64,000 nt of DNA from Apricaphanius iberus. Taxonomy: Eukaryota; Chordata; Actinopteri; Cyprinodontiformes; Aphaniidae. The number at the start of each line of letters is the position of its first letter. The stretch's first letter is position 1. Positions 57,316 through 64,000 of this stretch are shown piece by piece. Position numbers and translations under genes: made by a program. The notes under the pieces were generated by a model, which worked only from the letters and a program-made list of their open reading frames with translations, ran no database searches and was not told where the DNA came from. The stretch is from NCBI GenBank assembly GCA_028564705.1, contig JAPXFQ010001946.1, positions 248,001 through 312,000 of the forward strand. Direction: 5' to 3'.

Positions 57316-60195
57316 TCTGCAACAGTTTTCCACTCAGTAGTTTAATAATAAACCCTTTCTTTCATACTTAAACACTTCTTAGATCAGTAAGCCAACTACA
57401 CTTCTGGTCTTGTAGTAGAGGTGGGTTACCAAGGAATGGATTTTCCATAGTGATGTCACGATGTAACGTCTATCCCTGTCTTTGTCCCTGGGCACTTAAT
57501 GGTCCCTAGCTATGACTTCCCGGATTATCTCCCTATTACCATCCCTAAGTATGCATGCATCTATGTATTCTTATTGCTTGGCTGGTTCGTTGTCTAAAGT
57601 CTGAAGTTGTTGTCAGATCCACGTCTCTATGCTCCCTGTGTTTTGGACATATCAAAAAATGAGTTTGCGTAACTCACAACGCTTCACTGAAAATAATTAT
57701 TCTAGCACCTTGTAAATGCTTCATATATTTATATATATATATTTGTCAATTTTACTTATTTTATCAGTAAACTACATTTTTTAATGTAGGATTTTGTGCA
57801 ATACACTTGTCAAATAAAATTGAGTAAATTAAACAAAACATTTTTTCCAGTGTTCCCTGCGCCTGGTTCCTTTAACAACCACATGACAAGTGTTGGCAAT
57901 AAGCTATCAAACTTACTGGTTAAGTGTATATCCAAATGGCTGATAATATGCCTCCGATAATAACATTACTGTAGGTAGCATTAATTGGTGCTCCTTTTAT
58001 TGAATTACTCCAGAATCTTGAAGTTTCATAAAGACATATATAATTTACTTTTCATTACAGAAGTAATATAGGTAGAAACAGTTTATGTACTATATCCGCT
58101 TTCAGGTTCTTGAAAAATTGCCATAGCGCAAGGTACTATACCCAGAAAAAGCAAACTGAGAATCTTTGTATTCTTCTTAATCTTCAGCAATGTTTTTTTT
58201 TGTTGTTCAATGAAGTGACCAAGAGAAGGACCTAACACCTCCATACTGTTTGCCTAATTAGCAGTGATGCTGGTTGAGGGCATAAGAGGAAAGCATCCCG
58301 TTGGGTCGCCAGTGTTCTAGCTGCAAGATGAGGACACCTACCAGAGGGCCCTTAGAGACCCCCACCACTGAGCCTAGGAGTGGGCGGACACGCAGTCCTC
58401 GTTAAGGTTACCGACTCTGCTGGTGACACACAGATGACAAGGACAATTTACCGCATGGCTGCTTCTCCTTGTCTTTGAGCAAACACACTTGCACAGTGTG
58501 GAAATTAAGTTTCATAAGAGAAGATGAAACTTTCTGCTCCCTGTGGATAAATTAGGAGGTCACAGAGGCAGAAAAGAAAGAATATACAAAAGAAGGATAT
58601 GAACCGCAGAACAGCTGGGAATATTAATGAATGGCTGGGATACTGTACACAGTGGTAATGCATATGCCCTAAAGAGCTAAGTAGTGTGGGAAAACTTCAA
58701 AGTCAGAAAAATCCATACTTAGCTTGAACATTTTTCAACTTAAACCTAGGGCTGGTATGTAAAGTCTTTATGTTTTACTTTTGAATGTTATGGACCTTCC
58801 TAGACTCCAAACTGACGTCACATATAATTTTTTAAAAGCTGGCAAATGTTTTACAACCTGACATTCAAACAGCCAGAAGACCAACTGCTGAAATATAAGT
58901 AAAAATAAAATTTCTAATTTGATGGAGTAATGAAAACAACGTTTAAGACATTATGCAAAAAAAGATGTGCTTCAAAGACATTATGCTCTGGAAATAAGTT
59001 GACTTCTGCTAAACCCCTCAAACTAACAATGACAGTACATTGCTTCTGCTCTTACGTCTGATTAACTCCACAACCTTTCAGAAAATCTCCCGAAGCCCAG
59101 AGCGAGTATGGTGACACTTGAAGAGCAGATGGATGGGAATATCTGCAGAAAGTTGCTTCTAGCTGCAATTTTATATGCTGATTCACTCATTCCTTCCAAA
59201 CAGATCTGTTCAGACCTTTTAAATCTAATGAACTTGCAGTGAACCATTTTCACTCCCCTCATTTAAGTGTACAGCATGAATTCATGAACATATATCTGCC
59301 TAGTCTCCTCGTCTTGTAAACAACATTTGCATTTTGAAAGTTATAAAGCAATATACTGTACACACACTGTTTTTGCACAGTAGCATAGTCGTAAAGAAAT
59401 TACATCTTGATTGTTGTGTAACTTTTCAAATATGGCTAAATATTTTCCTATGTTACAACATTTTAGGTTTAAAAACTAATTTGTATATAGGATGGAATTT
59501 TGTTTTGCTCATTGACTCAAGAAGGGCCAAGGGCCAAGGGTTGAACATGGAATGTTTAGTTAGCGAACAACCATCCTGAAACTGCTAAAAAAATAATCAC
59601 ATCTAACTTTGTGAATGTATAGTTTGAACATAATTTGGTATATCGTGTGTCCATACAAGTAAGTGTTTTGAAAATGTTATTTTGTTATTTAGCTTTTTTT
59701 TTTTTGTAGATTTCATATTGCACTCTTTCATGTACTCTGATCCTTGTTCAATCAAGGATACTCACATGAAAAGCACCCATTGCCTACTGCTAGTAGATAT
59801 CAAATACCATAGATATAGAACCATATTTTCACACAATTGAGTAGATTACAGAAAATTACTTTAAATTATTGGTTTTATTAAAATATGTTAAATTTTAATC
59901 CCTTAAAAAGTCAGGTACAAAAGAACAAGGTACATACAAATTGGTGAAGGAGTGAAATGACTAACTGGCAAGTTAAACTACAGGAGTCTTCTGTATTCGG
60001 TTCATATCTGACCTTCTCTTCTTGAGGCTTTTTTTTTGTCAGACTTAAGCATTCACTGCTTTTTTCACTCAGGACTTTTGGACATACAACAAATTATACT
60101 ATTATATAAAAAAGGTAAGAACAGCATCTCTTGATGCAAGTCAGCAATTCTTCCATTGCCTTCATACGCCAGCTAGACTGTGTTAGAGGTATTTT
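57316..60195. other. Intronic DNA, one candidate conserved block
   Basis: Mostly AT-rich. 58200-58560 is complex and repeat-free (gagggcataagaggaaagca, ggttaccgactctgctggtg) and could be a conserved element. No exon recognised. Confidence 0.35.
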
Positions 60196-60199
60196 TAAT

Positions 60200-60745
60200 G
60201 TTTGTACTGCTTTTTCGTTGGCATTTTGCCACATAATGAAAAAAAAAAAATGTCAAGGCATTTTGATTGAATTTTGTGGTATAGATCAACTAAAAGAAAA
60301 GCATAAATGTGAGTTGCATGGAAACATAGTTTCAGACTTTTTACAAATGCTTACTTAAAGACAGGTGCATTTATATTCCTTATGTGTTTTAAGAGAAAAT
60401 AACTCAACACATGCTATCAAAAAGAGCAAGGAAACCATCTGACAAGGAGAGGATGTATTTTTAAAAGTAGTCTAAAGACATATTCTAAATCTAGAGTATC
60501 TTTAGAAATCCTGAGCTCAGGTAAAAAAAAAAATGTCAACAGGACATCTATTACTTGTGCACTGTATGGAAGAAGTTCCGATGCTACATGTGGAAAGCTG
60601 ACAGCACATCAACCTCAACACACATTGAAATGTGGTGGTGCCATCATGCTATTAGGACATTTTTCCTTATGTAATAAGAAAAGGAAAATATAGTGGTAAA
60701 AAAAAATATTCAGAAGGAATGTGAATGCTTTTGTATGACATTATA
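60200..60745 (+). mobile_element. Tc1-like relic (family A), internally deleted
   Basis: 'ttttgtggtatagatcaact' with 'aaagcataaatgtgagttgc' and 'gacttttt..acaaatg' is the terminal region of family A. 'gacagcacatcaacctcaac' with 'aaatgtggtggtgccatcat' and 'gctattaggacatttttcct' corresponds to the catalytic-domain block coding for TAHHPEHT..KHGGGSIMLWGCFS. 'gaatgtgaatgcttttgta' is the right end. Everything between these blocks has been lost or is unrecognisable. Confidence 0.65.
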
Positions 60746-63109
60746 GACTCATTATAGGCCTAAAAATCACAAAAGAGTTTTATTTCCTATACAGCATGTC
60801 ACATCCTCAATTTACTTTAAAATATAACGCAGAACTCTGAAGCCTCAAACATTCTATTAAAACCCTTTGATATGGTAAGTTGACTCTTAGAACCCCCCCC
60901 CCCCCAGAAATGTAAATATTGACTAATGAAAAAACAATTAAACGAGTAAGGTATTTTACATGTTACTAGCCAGGGGATTTGGAATTAAATGGTTTGGCTA
61001 CTAATACAGAAGTAACACTATATTACAGCCTACATAATGTGAAGTGTCATTACAAAACTACATTTTTCTTTAAGAAAATACTTTACTTTCCATCGCTATC
61101 AAACTTTTTTTTCCAGACAAATTAAACTATATGCCCACAAATAAAGGGTCCAGATATCCCTCAGGACCTTAACTCAACCAGCAAGGGTCAGAGGTCAACA
61201 TAAAATACACAGGAAGTTGACCATGGAAGGCTGTGCCGGTGTCTGACCGCTCTAACTGGAGCAGAAGAAGATCTCCCCCCTGGACAGCATTTCCCTCCAT
61301 GCAATACACACACACAACATGCAGAAATGTCCCCAAACCCTTTCTTTTGTCTCTTGTTGTGTAACACAATAACACACACGAACATGACTGATGCCGCATT
61401 TACAGATACATGTGCATGCCCCAAAACCATCCCAAAAACACACATACAGACACACACACTGTGGAGTGATGTGATGTGATATGATAGCTGGTCCGTCCAT
61501 GTGCTGTTTGCAGGCCGTCCAACACTTTATCTTTCTCAGATCTGGCTCACAGGCTTCACCACACCCACCAATATCAGTTTAACCAATCAAATGCTTCAGA
61601 TTATTGAAAGTTAATTATGCCCTAAAGCCTAAGCTGAAACCAGGATGTCCTATCTTGTGCTTGACCAGACAGAAGCGTTTTGAACCAAGCAGTAGGTCCA
61701 CAGAAAATTCAGCTCGATGAATGATGTTGCGTGTCTGCTCACTCCCTGTTGAGCTTTGGCCTTAAATCCGGAGTGTTTGTTGTGAATTTGTGCTCTGCAT
61801 TAGAAGCAGGGGTTGCACCACTGACCCATGTTTGCCTCTGCGTGGGTTTTTTTCTGTAGCTGTGTGACCCGAATAGTAAGCGCAGCATCCGCCACTGAGC
61901 TGTGGGTTTTGTTTGGTGTGCGTGCGGCTCTTCCCATGTGTGTTATGAATTATTAGCAGCAGCCTCACTATGACCAGATATGTGCAAGGCCTTTATCATG
62001 CATATCAATGCACAAGTTATCATTCCTCTTTGTGTGTGTGCGTTTTGGAGTTTTTGAGCCATGCCAAGAGGTTAATTGAGGGGAGGGCCCTCTAAACCGT
62101 AACTGTGGGAAACACTCAAACACTCAACACCTCATTGGTCATTCATCCCTGAATAAACAAACTGACGGTGAATCCTCTCAGAGAGCACCACAACAGGAGG
62201 TGGGGATGAGGAGAGACTCATGGCGGGATGCTGCGTCTGATGCCGAAGGCTTCTCATGGGGACGTTATTCGAAGTGCCCCAACCCCCCCATGCCCTCCTC
62301 TGACCTGGTGGAGCTCAAACAACAAGCTAATCCTTACAGCACACAGAGGAGCTGCTAATAGGAGAGGATTAAACTGACAAATACACCCACTCCCTCAGCT
62401 GCTCCTCCTCTGCGCTTTGTCTTCATCTTCCTTCTTTCCTTTTAGTGACTTTCCTTCTTAATCTAGTCGATGCATCCTCCCAAATGTTCTGTTTCCTCCT
62501 CCCTCCAACAGTCTGGCTTGCTGCAAATCTTTTGTTGTCTGCTTTTGTAGTTTCTCCTCATGTACTTCCTTATTCTTCTTTTCCTTCTTTTATCTCTTCT
62601 GTCTCCATCTTTTATTTATATATTATCTCCCCCTTCAGGTGACCGTGGAGTTGATATGAGGTCTAAGTCCGCAGGCTGCACAGAGCCTAGATTGTGTGCG
62701 TGTCTGTGTGTTATTTGTGTTTTAGAGTGGATTATTCAGGTTTCAGGACTCGGCGTTCACTTGCAGCCGTGCGGAAAGCTTTAATGAGAAGTAGCTGTTT
62801 ACCGTGGACACAGTGGGACACACACAAAGACACACAGGCAGACCTATACGTACCCACAGACACACTGAGAATAAACCCACAGTAATCATACAGCTCGACA
62901 AACTCACAATGATACACACTGATGGCATGAAGACACACTAACCAGTGCAGTAATGGGATTTGGAGTTTTTTTTTTCTCTGTCTGTCCTCAGTCTCCTCAT
63001 TAAAGTACACATCGCACACAGAGAAAACACAAAAACACACAAACGCAGCTGGCTGCATGGTGCTACTGATTTCTGGCTTCAGAAATGTTTTCAATTCTCT
63101 GTGTCTTTG
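60746..63109. other. Intronic DNA, simple repeats only
   Basis: A C run lies at 60893-60905 and CA-rich stretches at 61303-61315 and 61430-61460. The 62380-62650 part is pyrimidine-rich. No gene or transposon was recognised; the cysteine/valine-rich ORFs reflect the CA repeats. Confidence 0.4.
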
Positions 63110-63235
63110 CTTGTGATGGACAGGCGAGTTACAGAACTGGTCAAGGGGACACCCCACCTCTTCCCGTTCACCGCTGGAGAACAGCGGTGAACAGCCCCCT
63201 GCAACTCTTGTGGATAAGTGGTATGGATGGATGCA
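63110..63235 (+). repeat. Tail of a common GGAT-ended fish repeat
   Basis: 'ggtcaaggggacaccccacc', 'gttcaccgctggagaacagc', 'aacagccccctgcaactctt' and 'gataagtggtatggatggat' follow the consensus order (gtccagggtgtaccccgcc ... agcccccctgcgaccct ... gataagcggtatagatggatgg). It contains a short local palindrome, ttcaccgctg/cagcggtgaa (63168-63192). Confidence 0.6.
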
Positions 63236-63329
63236 TTAATTGGTGAGTTTTGTATGTTTTTTATCACTACCGTAGAAATTAATCAGGGGGCGTCCTCATG
63301 AGAATGAGAGTAAAGTGGGAAGAGAATAC

Positions 63330-64000
63330 CAAGAGAAGAAGAAACAATGGAGGCACAAAATGGTGGAGCCAAGTAGCAGGGACAGAAACAATTCAAGAGA
63401 TGCACCTGCAGTTTTAAATCCAAAGTTTGGGCTCACTTTGGATTTTGTAGTATGGATGGGACAACACTAGATAGAGACTATGCAGTGTGCAAGAATTGCC
63501 ACACAAAAGTACGCTACACCGGCCCGACGAACATGTAAAGCCAACTCCTTTGGCACCACTCGGAGCCGACATGAAAAGCTGTGGCTGTTAGCTCACCTGC
63601 ACAGCCTGCCGTTTAAACAATTTCCAGGCAAAACTCTCTTTTAATTCTGCTCAGGCTAATACATCTCTCTGTATATGTGTAAGACTCAATACAACACAGT
63701 TGAGAACGCTATGTGATGGCATCCTTGAACCTAGACATGACATACCAAGCCACAGATATTTAACTGACAATGATTCCAGCCATGTACGAGGGCTTAAGTA
63801 GAGAACTAGCTGCTGCCTGTAGAAAAAGTGAAACTAACTTGAGATGGGTGGACTTCCAGGGCAACGGAGTCCTACTTCACAGTCACAGTACACTACGTAA
63901 ACAAATAGTGGGCAAACACAGCAATGTGTCCCAGGCACAAACATGTGCCAAAGTAGAAATAATGTTTTCAGCTGCTGGGGATTTTGTCATCATTCAAAGG
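63330..64000 (+). pseudogene. hAT (BED-type) transposase relic, runs off the window
   Basis: Around 63472-63537 the frame DYAVCKNCHTKVRYTGPTNM is a BED zinc finger (C-x2-C, then the v.y.G.T.N signature; the His pair comes later in another frame: WHHSE). Near 63740-63800, PSHRYLT and MIPAMYEGLSREL match the hAT core segment before the first catalytic region. At the window end, EIMFSAAGDFVIIQR matches the FSTAGDIVTAQR block close to the C-terminal dimerisation domain. Frameshifts, stops and at least one large deletion separate them. The C-terminal end would be beyond 64000. Confidence 0.78.

Larger units (their letters stand above)
13274..64000 (-). other. Presumed last intron of the protocadherin gene (inferred)
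   Basis: The gene must continue to higher coordinates, because the last exon begins with a split codon behind an acceptor. No ORF in 13.3-64 kb carries cadherin repeats or the tail motifs CM1 or RRVTF, so either the intron exceeds 50 kb or a short exon escaped notice. Unrelated genes nested here cannot be excluded. Confidence 0.55.

Noticed and set aside
1..64000. CRISPR arrays, operons, rRNA genes, true tRNA genes, retroviral LTR elements
   Set aside because: I looked for repeat-spacer patterns, gene clusters, conserved RNA signatures and paired LTRs, and saw none. The tRNA-like boxes belong to SINEs.

Overview
The window reads as non-coding vertebrate DNA, most likely from a ray-finned (teleost) fish. 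It is AT-rich and has no long open reading frames or bacterial-style gene packing. It has one clear spliced vertebrate exon and a dense mix of decayed transposons of the kinds common in fish: Tc1-like, hAT-like, Harbinger-like and piggyBac DNA elements, L1- and L2-like non-LTR tails, tRNA-derived SINEs, and CA, GA and TA microsatellites. All family assignments are by eye from motifs and remembered consensus; no database search was possible.

The only confident host gene is on the minus strand. At 12844-13271 lies the last coding exon of a delta-1 protocadherin (pcdh1/pcdh7 type). It carries the CM2 block (GHSDSCWMP), KLSTFVPYQ and a KREIYL C-terminus, a clean splice acceptor and a UTR of about 1.1 kb ending at an AATAAA near 11745. 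The gene enters from the right, so 13.3-64 kb is probably its last intron; I found no other protocadherin exon there. The left 11.7 kb is downstream flank.

Left flank (1-11.7 kb): SINE and repeat tails, a Tc1 relic (2.86-3.84 kb), a 714-bp near-perfect palindrome (9.17-9.88 kb), a 67-codon ORF of unknown nature (10.05-10.25 kb) and a minus-strand Tc1 5' fragment (11.2-11.5 kb).

Presumed intron (13.3-64 kb): Tc1 fragments at 13.4, 24.4-25.3 (with a MITE nested in it), 28.4-28.8, 34.6-36.0, 44.7-45.1 and 60.2-60.7 kb; L2-like and other LINE tails at 13.5 and 37.3 kb; a Harbinger-like MITE at 39.1-39.7 kb; a 5'-truncated L1-type LINE with an unusually GC-rich 3' UTR at 50.5-53.1 kb; a piggyBac derivative with long inverted arms bounded by TTAA at 55.3-57.3 kb; and a hAT relic running off the right edge. 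A coding-like fragment at 21.8-22.2 kb and several complex repeat-free blocks (for example 27.4-28.0 and 48.4-48.9 kb) are candidates for exons of other genes or conserved non-coding elements.

I did not find a new multi-gene system. The most unusual items are the long-armed piggyBac derivative, the large palindrome, the nested transposon pair and a poly(A)-only insertion flanked by a target-site duplication.
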